A stretch of 64,000 nucleotides of DNA, from the NCBI GenBank assembly GCA_943912755.1, contig CALTWF010000002.1:1-64000 (forward strand). Direction: 5' to 3'. Under the pieces are notes generated by a model. It had not been told where the DNA came from, made no database searches, and was given only the letters and a program-made list of their open reading frames with translations. This document shows, piece by piece, positions 16,708 to 26,363 of this stretch. Within the stretch, counting starts at the first letter, position 1, and every line of letters begins with the position of its first letter. The position numbers and the translations under genes are program-made. Source of the stretch: an uncultured Pseudomonas sp. (GTDB lineage Bacteria; Pseudomonadota; Gammaproteobacteria; Pseudomonadales; Pseudomonadaceae).

Positions 16708-18027
16708 TCAGAACAGCAGGTTCAGCGAGGTCTGCAGCAGCAGCGCATCCGGATGGTCCGGGGAGAACACCGGGTTCTTGGTCCAGGTCAGGCCGTTGAC
16801 CAGATAGACACCGGGCATGAGCCGCGCCGCGTAGGAACCGGTGACCGCCATGGTGTAGGGCACGCTCTCCATGCGGTAGGTGTCGTACACCTCGCGCAGG
16901 TCCTTGCTGTAGTAGCTCTTGCTGAAACCCAGCGAAACCATGTCGAACGGCCGGCTGGCGATCGGACCGATGTTGAAGGCACTGAACTGGATCGCCTTGT
17001 TCAGCGCGTTCACCGACTCCGGCGAATAGTCGAGCTTGGTCTCCAGGTACCAGCCGCGGGCATCGCCGTAGGGCTTGCTGACCTGGTGGGTGTCCGCCAG
17101 GTAGATACCCCAGTTGTTGTCCGACTCCTCACCGGTCTTGAACTCGGTGTAGTGGCTGGTGTTGTACATCATGCCGAAGCGCGACCACACCGCGTTCTCG
17201 CTGGCCGAAGCGTTGCGCTTGTAGCCGAACTCGTCGATCAGCATCGGATTGGCACCGTCGACTTTCCAGTGCAAGCCGTTGGGGTTGCGGTTGACGTCCT
17301 CAAGGATGCCTTGCGGGCTGACGCTGCGGGTGATGGCCGCGCTGTTGTACCAGCGCAGGGACTTGTCGCGGGTGATGACGTTGAAGGTCGGGGTCGGCAC
17401 CGTGGCCGACATGCCGACCTGGAACGGCACCACGCTGCTCGGACCAAGGGCTGCGGTCGAGGCGTTACCACCCAGGGAGACGCCGTAGAACAGCTTCACC
17501 CCGGCGATAAAGCCGTACTCGATCTCCAGCTGGTGGTCGAAGAACGACTGGTTCACGGCAAACACGCTGACCTGCGATACCTCCGGGTTGGCCGGTTCGT
17601 AGGTCGAACGGACCACCTGGCCTGCCAGGGTGAGCTGGGCGTCGTTGGCGAAGCCCAGGCGCGTCAGGTCGTAGGTGGTGTAGAGGTTGAGCGAGGCGTT
17701 GTAGCTGGGATTCTGGCCGTTGTAGACCTGCGTCTTGGCGTTGTGTCCGCCAAGGTCGTAGGCATAGCCGTTATAGGACGTGATGGTGATACCCACCCCA
17801 TACTCGTTCAGCGCCTTGCGCAGCCCACCCAGCTCCGGTGCGATGCGCGCGCAGATCGGCGCCGAGCGGTTGGCAGGCTCGGCACGGGTCAGGGTTTTCT
17901 CATAGGCGGCGCAGGCCGGCGCTTGCCTGGGTGCCTCTTTGGGCGTTTCGGCGGCAACAGCGAGGTTCATCAGGCTCAGAGCGAACAGGCCGGTGGCCCA
18001 TCGGCTTGGTGTAGGTAACGATTCCAA
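16708..18027 (-). CDS. OprB-family carbohydrate-selective porin, TTG start
   Basis: A 439-residue outer-membrane porin. I place the start at TTG 18027, which has AGGAGGGG 5 bases upstream; a TTG at 18042 lies before that site and no ATG fits. A signal peptide (WATGLFALSLMNLAVAAE) leads to the mature protein. An early Cys-bearing segment (CAAYEKTL...APICARI) is followed by amphipathic beta strands and a terminal SLNLLF ending in Phe, typical of outer-membrane barrels. OprB proteins pass glucose and other sugars. It lies 64 bases upstream of the amidase start on the same strand, so it may serve the same uptake pathway. Confidence 0.8.
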   Translation of the reverse strand: MESLPTPSRWATGLFALSLMNLAVAAETPKEAPRQAPACAAYEKTLTRAEPANRSAPICARIAPELGGLRKALNEYGVGITITSYNGYAYDLGGHNAKTQVYNGQNPSYNASLNLYTTYDLTRLGFANDAQLTLAGQVVRSTYEPANPEVSQVSVFAVNQSFFDHQLEIEYGFIAGVKLFYGVSLGGNASTAALGPSSVVPFQVGMSATVPTPTFNVITRDKSLRWYNSAAITRSVSPQGILEDVNRNPNGLHWKVDGANPMLIDEFGYKRNASASENAVWSRFGMMYNTSHYTEFKTGEESDNNWGIYLADTHQVSKPYGDARGWYLETKLDYSPESVNALNKAIQFSAFNIGPIASRPFDMVSLGFSKSYYSKDLREVYDTYRMESVPYTMAVTGSYAARLMPGVYLVNGLTWTKNPVFSPDHPDALLLQTSLNLLF

Positions 18028-18284
18028 AGCTCCCCTCCTCAACTTGGGTTGTGTCTGTCACCGGGATTTCCTGATCCGGGCGATCGGGAGCATTCGTGCA
18101 GTTTTTCCTCCAGCCGATGGCGCCAACACCAAGAGTCGATAGGGCCAGTCAAGCTATTGATAAATATAGGATTTATTGAATTTTCCAGATCACGATCGCG
18201 CCCCGCCGGCGCGCGTCGCAAGCAAGTGTTGCCTGGTGAACAGTGATGGTGCAATCAGCTCTGTTTTCGTGCACCTGCGCGATC
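18028..18284. other. 257-base gap without a gene
   Basis: It contains the ribosome site of the porin gene and an A/T-rich part around 18150-18185 (TATTGATAAATATAGGATTT) suitable for a promoter of the porin. I see no gene or clear terminator. Confidence 0.4.
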
Positions 18285-19787
18285 TCAGCGCCGATAACTG
18301 CGCAGGTGTCCCGCCACGACCTGCGCCAGCGCGCGAACACCCGGTTCGATTCGCTCGACCGGAATGCTGCCGAAGCCCATGCGCAGGAAATAGTGCTGCT
18401 CACCTTCAGGGTCGATGAAGAACGCGCTGCCCGGATCGAGCAGGACACCCTGCTCCAGCGCTGCGAAGTAGAACGCCAGGGAATCGTGGCACCAGGGCAG
18501 CTTCAACCAGAGGGTGGCACCGCCGCTGGGCACCGAGAACCGTGCCTCGGGCAGTTCACGGCGCAAGGCCTGCACCACCAGCGCCGCTCGCTGGGCCAGG
18601 CTGTCGCGGGTTTTCTGCAACAGACGATCGTAGTGGCCCTGCTGGATGAACAGCGCCGTGGCGATCTGGTTGTTGCCGGGAATCTGCCGGATCATCAGGC
18701 GCTGCAAGGCACGCAAGCGGGCAATGACGGGGGCCGGGGCGACGATGAAACCGATGCACAGCCCGGGAGACAACAGCTTCGACAGGCTGCTCAGGTAAAT
18801 GACCCGGCCATCCTGATCCTCGGCCTTGAGCGCCGACTGGCCCTGGCCGTCGTACTGGGTTTCCGGATCATCGTCGTCTTCGAAAATCACCAGGTCACGC
18901 TCCCGCGCCAGACGCAGCAGATCGCGACGGCGGCCGGCACTCATGGTGATGCCGGTCGGGCACTGATACCCGGGAGTGCAATACAGGTAGTCGCATTCCG
19001 CCAGCTCGCGGCCGAGCACCACGCCCTCGTCGTCCAGCTCGATCGGCACCACCTCGGCCCCCTCATGGCCGAAGACATTGCGCGGATCCATGAACCCCGG
19101 ATTTTCCACGGCGACCCGCCGCCCTTCACGGGCGAACAGGCGCGCCAGCAAGTAGAAGCTCTGCTATCGGCCCAGGGTCAGCAGCACCTCGTCTTCATTG
19201 GCGGCGATACCCCGGCGCGGCAGCACGCGGCGAATCAACTGGCTGATCAGTTGGGTGGAGTCGATATCCTCGCCTTCCTGCCACCAGCGATCCACGGCGC
19301 GCAGCTCCAGGGCCTGGCGACTGCACTGGCGCCACTGGTGGATAGGAAACAGGCGATGGTCGAACTGACCGTAGATGAACGGGTAGCGTACGTCGCGCCA
19401 GACGTTCGGGCGGTCGGCCCACTGGATGTCCGGGCGCAGCGGCGGCAAATGTGTCGACCAGTCCGGACCGCATCCCGTCACCGCCGGGTGCGCGGTCACG
19501 CTGTCGGTTGGCCTTATCCCCGAACAAACGAAATAGCCGTCCCGTGGCCGGGCGTCCACATAGCCTTCGGCGATCAGGCGCTCGTAGGCAAGCATCGCGG
19601 TGTTGCGCGACACCCCGGTTAGCCGCGCCAGGTCACGACCGGATGGCAGGCGGCTGCCGGCCAGCAGGCGCCCATCGAGGATGGCGTTGACGAACGCGGT
19701 GCTCAGTTGCACTTGCAACGGCTCGTCATTGCGCCGGGTCTCCGGCAGCAGTTGCTTCCACATCAGGTCATGACGGCTGTTGCGCAT
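18285..19787 (-). pseudogene. MocR-type regulator interrupted by an in-frame amber codon
   Basis: Read through, the frame encodes a MocR/PdxR regulator of about 500 residues: GntR winged helix at about 25-95 (SGRDLARLTGVSRNTAMLAYE), then an aminotransferase-like domain with PLP lysine in SLSKLLSPGLCIGF. Codon 208 (19164-19166) is TAG within TLGR-stop-QSFYLLARLF. Flanking residues on both sides match the family with no frame change, so a single C-to-T change of CAG explains it. The N-terminal part alone keeps the DNA-binding domain and might still repress. A sequencing error or suppression cannot be excluded. It ends 257 bases before the OprB gene and starts 8 bases after the efflux outer-membrane gene, on the same strand. 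Confidence 0.85.
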
Positions 19788-19795
19788 CTTCGGTC

Positions 19796-21196
19796 CTATT
19801 CGCCCTGCCAGCCGAGGCCGAGGCTTTTCTGCAGGGTCACATAACTGGCCAGCAAACCGGCCTCTCCACTGATTCTTTGCTGTTCGGCTTCATTGCGGGT
19901 TCGCTCGGCATCCAGCCAATCGAGGGCCGAGCGACTGCCACCGCGATAACGCTGCTCGCTGATGCCGGCACTCCGGATCGCCGAGGCTTCGGCCTGGCGC
20001 AGTACCTCGACGCGCTGGCGCTCGTGACCAAAGCGGCTCAATGCCACGTTGGCGTCACGCAATGCGCCGAGAACGCTTGAGGAGTACTGCGCCAGTGCCT
20101 CGTCGTAGCGGGCTTGCGCCTGTTCAACCCTGTGCCGGTTCCGACCGAAATCCAGGAAATTCCACTGCAGGTACGGCACCCCGATCCAGCCGAGGTTGCC
20201 CTTGCGCCACAAGTCACCGGCACTGTCGCCGGCAAAACTCAGGCTGCCGAACAACGACACTTTCGGGAAGGCCGCCGCGCGCTGTTCGCCGATCTGCGCA
20301 CTGCTTGCCGCAAGTCGCCGCTCGGCAGCCCGGATATCCGGGCGCTGACGCAACAACGCGGCGGGACTGTCCACCTGCGGCACCTGTACCCGAGGCAATG
20401 GCGCGCTGACCGTCAAACCGGCGTCCAAGCTACCGGGTGCCTGGCCACATAACAACGCCAGTTGATCGAGGGACTCGTCGACCTGCCCCTGCAACGCGAT
20501 CAGTCCGGCCTCGGTCTGGCGCACCTGGGTGCGCAAGCGCTCGACGTCTCCGGCGCCGGCAGTGCCCCCTGCGTAGCGCGCTTCGGTCAGTTGCAGCAGG
20601 CGCTGCTCCAGCTCCAGCGCCTGGGCGGTCTTCTCCACACGAAGTTGCCGGCTGCGCAGCTCCAACCATTCCTGGGCCACCTGCGCCGTCAATTGCAGGC
20701 GAGCGTCGGCCAGTTCGGCGTCGCTGGCCTGGGCCCCGGCCTCGGCGCCTTCGGTGGCACGGCGGCCGGCGCCGAACAGATCCAGCTCCCAGCTTGCCGT
20801 CAGCCCATTGAGGTAATACCGCGAGACCGGCTCGCTGTCGCTGCCGCGCAGCAGTTCCGCCGCGTTGGCGTCCACTTTGGGCAGCGTGTCGCTGCCCTTG
20901 GATTCGAACCCGGCATAGGCCTGGCGCACCCGGGCACGGGCTGCCGCGAGGTCGGGGCTGTTCGCCAGCGCCAGGTCCATCAGCGAGTTCAGCCGGGCGT
21001 CGTCGAAGGCCAGCCACCAGTGCGCCAGGCCAGGCTGCACGCTGATCGCATCATCGGCGCGGTGCAGCCGGGATGCCTGAACGGCGCCCGCGGCGATCAC
21101 GGGAGGCCCCTGGTAGTCCGGGCCAACGCTGCAACCTGGCAATGCCAGGGCCATTGCGCACGGCAGCACGACGTGGCGCAAGTGAATGGAGTTCAT
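19796..21196 (-). CDS. OprM/NodT-type outer-membrane efflux lipoprotein
   Basis: A 466-residue outer-membrane factor. The signal peptide ends in the lipobox LPGC (CSVGPDYQGP after cleavage), and two OMF repeats show the usual ...LMDLALANSPDLAAARARV and LLRQRPDIRAAERRLAA patterns. It would form the trimeric channel-tunnel of the tripartite pump with the two proteins encoded just upstream; the ATG lies 1 base after the EmrB-like stop. Length matches the family. Confidence 0.9.
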   Translation of the reverse strand: MNSIHLRHVVLPCAMALALPGCSVGPDYQGPPVIAAGAVQASRLHRADDAISVQPGLAHWWLAFDDARLNSLMDLALANSPDLAAARARVRQAYAGFESKGSDTLPKVDANAAELLRGSDSEPVSRYYLNGLTASWELDLFGAGRRATEGAEAGAQASDAELADARLQLTAQVAQEWLELRSRQLRVEKTAQALELEQRLLQLTEARYAGGTAGAGDVERLRTQVRQTEAGLIALQGQVDESLDQLALLCGQAPGSLDAGLTVSAPLPRVQVPQVDSPAALLRQRPDIRAAERRLAASSAQIGEQRAAAFPKVSLFGSLSFAGDSAGDLWRKGNLGWIGVPYLQWNFLDFGRNRHRVEQAQARYDEALAQYSSSVLGALRDANVALSRFGHERQRVEVLRQAEASAIRSAGISEQRYRGGSRSALDWLDAERTRNEAEQQRISGEAGLLASYVTLQKSLGLGWQGE

Positions 21197-21197
21197 A

Positions 21198-22790
21198 TCA
21201 ATGTCCTGTGACAGGGGCGCCGGGCAGCGCCTTGCGAAGCAGAAAGGTCAGCGGCACGCAGAGCAACAACGTCAGCGCCAGGACCTGGAAGGTATCGATG
21301 TAGGTCAGGACCACCGCCTGCAGGCGAATCTGCTCGGCAAACTGGCTCAGGGCCTGAAGGTGGGCGGTAACGGCGTCCAGGTGCTGGCTGAAGAAGAGCG
21401 CCTGCAACGAATCGATATGGGCCTGGCCCGTCGCCGATGCCGCCGTGACCGACTCGCGCAAGGTGTCATCGTGAATCGCCGTGCGCCTGTCGAGAAAGGT
21501 GCCGAACAGTGCCAGGCCCACCGAGCCACCCAGATTGCGGGCCATGTTGAACAACCCCGCCGCATCGCCCGCCTGCTCCTGCGGCACCGAGCTCATGGAC
21601 AGCTGGTTCAAAGGCATCATCGCCAGCAATTGCCCCACCCCCAGCAGCAATTGCGAGTAGATGAAGTCGTGCCCGGCACTCTGTGAAGTAATGCCGGTGG
21701 CCAGCCAGCAACTCAGCGACAGGGTGACGATGCCGACCACCACCAGCCAGCGAGCGTCATAACGGGCCAGCAGGCGTGGCAACAAGGGCACCACCAGGAA
21801 AGCCGGCAGGCCCGACATCAACATCACCGAGCCGGATTGCTGGGCGTTGTAGCCCGCTACCCCGGCAAGAAACTGCGGCAGCAGGTAAGCGACGCCGTAC
21901 AAGCCGGCCCCCACCAGGAAAACAATGACGATCACCGCCGCGTAGTGCCGGTTGGCCAACAACCGCAAGTTCACCACCGGCTCGCGCGCGGTGAACTGGG
22001 CAATCCCCAGCAGCACCGCGCCCACCAGCGTCGCCAGGCTCAAGCCGACGATCAGCGACGACTCGAACCAGCGCTCGCGCTGGCCCTCCTCCAGTGCCAC
22101 CGTTAATGCGCTGAGCGCCAGGGTCATGCCGACGATGCCCAGCCAGTCCGCCTTGAAAAACCGCGACCACTCCGGGCGCGAGGGCGGCAGCCCGATGGCC
22201 AGCAGGGCCACCAACACCACGCACACCGGCAGGTTGAGGAAGAAACACCAGCGCCAATCGACGTTCTCGGTCAGCCAGCCGCCGATCACCGGCCCCAACA
22301 ACGGCCCAAGAAGAACGGTGAGACCAAAGACGGTAATGCCGATGGGCATCTGGTGCCGCGGCAGGCGGGTGGCCACCAGCACATGGGCGGTGGGAATCAT
22401 CGCGCCACCGGCGAAGCCCTGGCCAAGGCGACCGATGATCATCTCGCTCATGTTGTCGGCGAAGCCGCACACCATGGAGAAGAAAACGAACAACAGCGAG
22501 TTGCCGATCAGGAAGGTGCGCAAGCCAAACACCCGGGTCAGCCAGGCGGTGAGCGGAATCATGACGATCTCGGCCATAAGGTAGGCGGTGGAGATCCACG
22601 TCCCCTCACTGCCGCTGGCACCCACTTGCCCCTGGATCTGCGGCAATGCCGAGTTGGTGATGGAAATGTCCAGCGTCGCCATGAACGCGCCCAGGGCACC
22701 GGCGCAGACCGCAATCCAGTCGGCGCGGCTGGCGTTGCGCGGGGCGATGGGAGGCAGTGCGGATTCAGCCACGGGTATCGACCTCGACAT
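21198..22790 (-). CDS. emrB: EmrB-like drug:H+ antiporter (DHA2, 14 TM)
   Basis: A 530-residue inner-membrane MFS carrier of the DHA2 family with about 14 helices. The start region has DWIAVCAGALGAFMATLDI, with motif D1-like LDISITNSALP. The helix 4-5 region includes GFAGGAMIPTAHVLVATRLP, and motif C-like GPLLGPVIGGWLTENVDWRW is intact. It exports hydrophobic toxicants in exchange for protons. Its start overlaps the 3' end of the EmrA-like gene by 26 bases, so translation is coupled. Confidence 0.9.
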   Translation of the reverse strand: MSRSIPVAESALPPIAPRNASRADWIAVCAGALGAFMATLDISITNSALPQIQGQVGASGSEGTWISTAYLMAEIVMIPLTAWLTRVFGLRTFLIGNSLLFVFFSMVCGFADNMSEMIIGRLGQGFAGGAMIPTAHVLVATRLPRHQMPIGITVFGLTVLLGPLLGPVIGGWLTENVDWRWCFFLNLPVCVVLVALLAIGLPPSRPEWSRFFKADWLGIVGMTLALSALTVALEEGQRERWFESSLIVGLSLATLVGAVLLGIAQFTAREPVVNLRLLANRHYAAVIVIVFLVGAGLYGVAYLLPQFLAGVAGYNAQQSGSVMLMSGLPAFLVVPLLPRLLARYDARWLVVVGIVTLSLSCWLATGITSQSAGHDFIYSQLLLGVGQLLAMMPLNQLSMSSVPQEQAGDAAGLFNMARNLGGSVGLALFGTFLDRRTAIHDDTLRESVTAASATGQAHIDSLQALFFSQHLDAVTAHLQALSQFAEQIRLQAVVLTYIDTFQVLALTLLLCVPLTFLLRKALPGAPVTGH

Positions 22791-23844
22791 GCACCGACAG
22801 GCCCGGTACCAGGGTTCCAGCTGGCAGGCTCGACTCGATCAGGCGGATGCGCACCGGCACGCGCTGGACGATCTTGGTGAAGTTTCCGGTGGCGTTATCC
22901 GGTGGCAGCAATGCGAACTGTGCGCCGGTCCCGGGCGCCAGGCTTTCCAGGCGCCCGGTCACCCTGGCCTGGGGATAGGCATCGACACGCACCTGGACCT
23001 GCTGCCCGGGCAGAAGACGATCCAGTTGGGTCTCCTTGAAGTTGGCCGTGATGTACGCCTGCTCTACCGGCACCACGGTCATCAGCCGCGAGCCGGCCTG
23101 CACGTATTGCCCGACCCGCACGCCGCGGTCACCGACCCGCCCGGCCACCGCGCTGTAGACCATGCTGTCCTCGACATCGAGCCGGGCCTTGGCGGCAGCG
23201 GCCTCGGCGGAGGACAACTGCGCACGCGCCTGGCTGATCGACGCCTGCAAGGTGGTCAACTGCCGCTGCGCCACTTCCACGGCCGCCGCCTGCGCGGCCT
23301 GGGCGCTCTGCGCCTGCTTTGCCGCGTTGCGCAACTCTTCCAGGCGCTCCCGAGGCTCGGCACCGCTGTTCACCAGCGGTTCATAACGACGGACCTGGCC
23401 ATCGCTGTAGGCGACATTGGCTTGCTCGCCCTTGAGTCGCGCCTGGGCTTGGGTCACCGCGGCCCTGCGCTCGGACAACTGGGCCTCGCCGTTGGCGATC
23501 TCGGCACGCCGCGCCACGATCAGCGCCGACTGCTGGTCGTATTCGGCGCGGTAGCGTCGGTCATCGAGGCGAACCAGGGGCTGGCCAGCCTCGATCTGCT
23601 GGTTGTCGTCGACCAGTACCTGGACCACGGTGCCGCCCACCCGGGGCGATGCAGCGACGCTGTCCGCCTGCAGATAAGCGTTATCCGTTTCGACGATGAA
23701 GCGCGCCACCGTCCACCAGTGAACACCATAGCCAATGGCGGCGCCGGCAATCAGGACCAGCGCGGCAAGCCGCAGCCTGCGCTTGCCGGGGGCAACGGGT
23801 TCGGGGTTCGAAATCGAAACATCGGGAGATTGCAGCACGGTCAT
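22765..23844 (-). CDS. emrA: EmrA-like membrane fusion protein (HlyD family)
   Basis: A 359-residue periplasmic adaptor anchored by one N-terminal helix (LRLAALVLIAGAAIGYGVHWW). Lipoyl halves flank an alpha-helical hairpin: the first is TDNAYLQADSVAASPRVGG, the second DSMVYSAVAGRVGDRGVRVG, with a coiled coil of about 100 residues between. It links the EmrB-like carrier to the outer-membrane factor. It is the first gene of the operon, and its promoter region faces the divergent TetR gene. Confidence 0.9.
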   Translation of the reverse strand: MTVLQSPDVSISNPEPVAPGKRRLRLAALVLIAGAAIGYGVHWWTVARFIVETDNAYLQADSVAASPRVGGTVVQVLVDDNQQIEAGQPLVRLDDRRYRAEYDQQSALIVARRAEIANGEAQLSERRAAVTQAQARLKGEQANVAYSDGQVRRYEPLVNSGAEPRERLEELRNAAKQAQSAQAAQAAAVEVAQRQLTTLQASISQARAQLSSAEAAAAKARLDVEDSMVYSAVAGRVGDRGVRVGQYVQAGSRLMTVVPVEQAYITANFKETQLDRLLPGQQVQVRVDAYPQARVTGRLESLAPGTGAQFALLPPDNATGNFTKIVQRVPVRIRLIESSLPAGTLVPGLSVHVEVDTRG

Positions 23845-23866
23845 GGCTCGGAGGGCTCGCAGATTG

Positions 23867-23899
23867 ATTTATTACAGTCGTTATATTTATTACGGTCGT
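23867..23899. promoter_or_regulatory. Tandem operator-like repeats between efflux operon and TetR gene
   Basis: ATTTATTACAGTCGT (23867-23881) and ATTTATTACGGTCGT (23885-23899) form a direct repeat with an 18-base period and one difference. The second contains the palindrome TTACG-GT-CGTAA. They sit in the 131-base divergent promoter region and are good candidates for binding sites of the neighbouring TetR protein. Confidence 0.6.
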
Positions 23900-23975
23900 A
23901 AGAATTATGTCAATCGGTATAAATCTAGAAATCGGTTGGGCATAATCGGCCTCATACAGCCAACGAGGGATTGAT

Positions 23976-24683
23976 GTGAAAGCGACAACGCGACGACGCC
24001 AGGACAGCGGCAGTGGCTACCAATGTGGTGACGAGAGCAGCGCCCGCTTGCTGGCCGTGGCCCTGGAGCGCTTTGGCGAACAGGGATTCGAAGGCGCCTC
24101 CACCCGCGATATCGCCGAGCGCGCAGGCCTGAATGCCCCGGCGCTGAACTACTACTTCCGCAACAAGCACGGGCTTTACCTGGCCTGCGTGGACTACATG
24201 ACCCAACGCGTCAGCGAAGCCTTGGGTCCGGCCATGGAGCAGGCGGAAGCGACTGTCGCGGCCGGCGCCGATCGGGAAACCTTGATCGAAGCGTTCTGCA
24301 CCCTTCACCGCAGCATCGCCCAGCTCATGCTGCGTTCGCCGCAGACCGCTGGCTGGCGCAAGTTCTACGCACGCGAACAGGCGGGCCTGGGACCTGGCGA
24401 TGGCGAGCAGCAGATGCACGCCGTGGTTGGCCAGCGCCTGCTGGCGGTGACCTGCACGCTGGTTGCCCGCCTGCGCGGCCAGACCGAGGTCGACCAGGCC
24501 AGCACCTTGCGGGCGATCACGCTGCACGGCCAGTTGCTGCCGTTCCACCTCACCCCTGGCGTCACCCTGACTGCCCTCGGCTGGCAGGACTTCGAGGGCG
24601 AGCGCTTCGAGCAGGTCATCGAAATGGTCTGCGAGCAGACCCGTACCTTGTTGCGGGGGATTGCCCCGGTCCCGATCAACTAG
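23976..24683 (+). CDS. TetR-family repressor of the efflux operon
   Basis: A 235-residue protein starting at GTG 23976, with GAGGGA 5 bases upstream. The HTH is at about residues 35-75 (STRDIAERAGLNAPALNYYFRNKHGLY), the classical TetR form. The C-terminal domain is all-helical and resembles the CerR/DUF1956 type (LHRSIAQLMLRSP, GWRKFYAREQ). It is divergent from the EmrA-EmrB-OMF operon and should repress it until a toxic ligand binds. Autoregulation through the shared spacer is likely. Confidence 0.85.
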   Translation: MKATTRRRQDSGSGYQCGDESSARLLAVALERFGEQGFEGASTRDIAERAGLNAPALNYYFRNKHGLYLACVDYMTQRVSEALGPAMEQAEATVAAGADRETLIEAFCTLHRSIAQLMLRSPQTAGWRKFYAREQAGLGPGDGEQQMHAVVGQRLLAVTCTLVARLRGQTEVDQASTLRAITLHGQLLPFHLTPGVTLTALGWQDFEGERFEQVIEMVCEQTRTLLRGIAPVPIN

Positions 24684-24745
24684 CCATCTACGCCCAGAAC
24701 CTGGCCGATGTCGCGTCAGCCAGGCCGACTGGCGCTCGCCACGAC

Positions 24746-24820
24746 GTCGTACAACACGCTAGCCACCCGTTAGGAAAAAGCCAAAAACCAGGCAATATCC
24801 TGCAAATAATGTTGTACGAC
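24746..24820. promoter_or_regulatory. Pair of GTYGTACRAC palindromes upstream of the ExuT-like gene
   Basis: GTCGTACAAC at 24746-24755 and its exact reverse complement GTTGTACGAC at 24811-24820 flank an A/T-rich stretch. The same 10-base box occurs upstream of the OprD porin gene and, with one change, upstream of udh. The form suits a GntR/FCD-type repressor. The regulator gene is not in the window. Confidence 0.65.
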
Positions 24821-24921
24821 GACACACAACGTGACATTCTTTTCGTGGAAACATTTTGTCTCAATTCGCCATGCCAGCGCCGGGACAACACCGCACCGCT
24901 AAAAATAACTCCAGGTGAACC

Positions 24922-26223
24922 ATGAAAATAAAAGGCATCCGTTGGTGGATGGTCAGCCTTGTCACGGCTGGTCTCGTCGTCAACTATCTCGCCCGCAACA
25001 CCCTGTCGGTGGCCGCGCCCACCCTGATGACCGACCTCTCAATCTCCACCGCCGAATACGCCAAGATCGTCGCCGCCTGGCAGTTCTGCTATGCGCTGAT
25101 GCAGCCGATCGCCGGCTGGCTGATCGACTTTATCGGTACCAAGCTGGGCTTCGCCGTGTTCGCCCTGGCCTGGTCCGTCGCCTGCGCCGGTGCGGCCCTG
25201 GCCAGTGGCTGGCAGAGCATGGCGTTCATGCGCGGGCTGCTCGGGATGACCGAAGCCGCCGGCCTGCCCGCCGGGGTCAAGGCCACCACCGAGTGGTTCC
25301 CGGCCAAGGAACGTTCGGTAGCGATCGGCTGGTTCAATATCGGCTCGTCGTTCGGCGCCCTGCTCGCCCCGCCATTGGTGGTCTGGGCGATCCTGCACAG
25401 TGGCTGGCAGCTGGCCTTTGTCCTGGTCGGCGTCGCCGGGATCATCTGGACCCTGCTATGGATGCTGCTCTACAAGCACCCACGGGATCAGAAACGCCTG
25501 AGTGATGAGGAGCGCGAGCACATCCTCTCCGGTCAGGAAGCCCACTTCAAACAGGAGAAACGCGAGCCCGGTGCCTGGAAGAAGATCTTCAAGACCCGCA
25601 ACTTCTACGCCATCGCCTCGGCGCGCATCCTCTCCGAGCCGGCCTGGCAGACCTTCAACGCCTGGATCCCGCTGTACCTGATGACCGAGCGGCACATGAA
25701 CATCAAGGAAGTCGCGATGTTCGCCTGGCTGCCGTTCCTTGCCGCCGACATCGGTTGCGTCCTCGGCGGCTACCTGAGCCCGTGGTTCCACCGTTACTTC
25801 AAGGTGTCGCTGTTCACCTCGCGCAAGATGGTCCTGGTGTTCGGCGCCAGCTGCATGATCGGCCCGGCCTGCATCGGCCTGGTGGAAAGCCCCTACACCG
25901 CGATCCTGCTCCTGTGCATCGGCGGCTTCGCCCACCAGACCCTGTCCGGCGCGCTGTACTCGATCACCTCGGACTCCTTCACCCGCGACCAGGTCGCCAC
26001 CGCCACTGGCATGGGCGGCATGTGCGGCTACCTCGGCGCGACGGTGTTCACCCTGGCCTTCGGCATCCTGGTGACCCAGATCGGCTACAGCCCGCTGTTC
26101 GTGGTGCTGGCGGCGTTCGATATCGTCGCGGCGTTGCTGGTGTGGAAGGTGGCGAAGGAAGTCACCAGCGCACCGGCCGAGCGACCGGCAACCAGCACGG
26201 GAGGCAACCAGGCCATCGCCTGA
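24922..26223 (+). CDS. MFS hexuronate transporter (ExuT/ACS family)
   Basis: A 433-residue carrier with 12 predicted helices and CAGGTG ahead of the ATG. It has the anion:cation symporter features: NYLARNTLSVAAPTLM in helix 1, GWLIDFIGTKLGF in loop 2-3, and LLGMTEAAGLPAGVKATTEWFP in helix 4-5. These fit ExuT and hexarate carriers. The likely role is proton-linked uptake of galacturonate or glucuronate across the inner membrane. It shares the GTYGTACRAC operator with the udh and porin promoters, which supports hexuronate over other acids. A terminator follows directly. Confidence 0.8.
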   Translation: MKIKGIRWWMVSLVTAGLVVNYLARNTLSVAAPTLMTDLSISTAEYAKIVAAWQFCYALMQPIAGWLIDFIGTKLGFAVFALAWSVACAGAALASGWQSMAFMRGLLGMTEAAGLPAGVKATTEWFPAKERSVAIGWFNIGSSFGALLAPPLVVWAILHSGWQLAFVLVGVAGIIWTLLWMLLYKHPRDQKRLSDEEREHILSGQEAHFKQEKREPGAWKKIFKTRNFYAIASARILSEPAWQTFNAWIPLYLMTERHMNIKEVAMFAWLPFLAADIGCVLGGYLSPWFHRYFKVSLFTSRKMVLVFGASCMIGPACIGLVESPYTAILLLCIGGFAHQTLSGALYSITSDSFTRDQVATATGMGGMCGYLGATVFTLAFGILVTQIGYSPLFVVLAAFDIVAALLVWKVAKEVTSAPAERPATSTGGNQAIA

Positions 26224-26237
26224 CACCTGCAAAAGAC

Positions 26238-26264
26238 AAGGGCCGCAAATCGCGGCCCTTTTTT
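26238..26264 (+). terminator. Rho-independent terminator after the hexuronate MFS gene
   Basis: A 9-bp stem AAGGGCCGC / GCGGCCCTT with a short loop is followed by TTTT, 15 bases after the stop codon. Confidence 0.85.
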
Positions 26265-26281
26265 ATTGGTCAACGCGCCCC

Positions 26282-26356
26282 CTGTGGGAGCGGGTTCACC
26301 CGCGATTGCGGTAGTGAACCCACCATCGTAATCGCGGGTAAACCCGCTCCCACAGA
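26282..26356. repeat. REP pair, GCGGGT-type stem
   Basis: Two inverted copies of the CTGTGGGAGCGGGTTCACCC type element form a large imperfect palindrome of 75 bases. It lies between the convergent MFS and mutarotase genes. Confidence 0.85.
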
Positions 26357-26363
26357 GTCCTCA

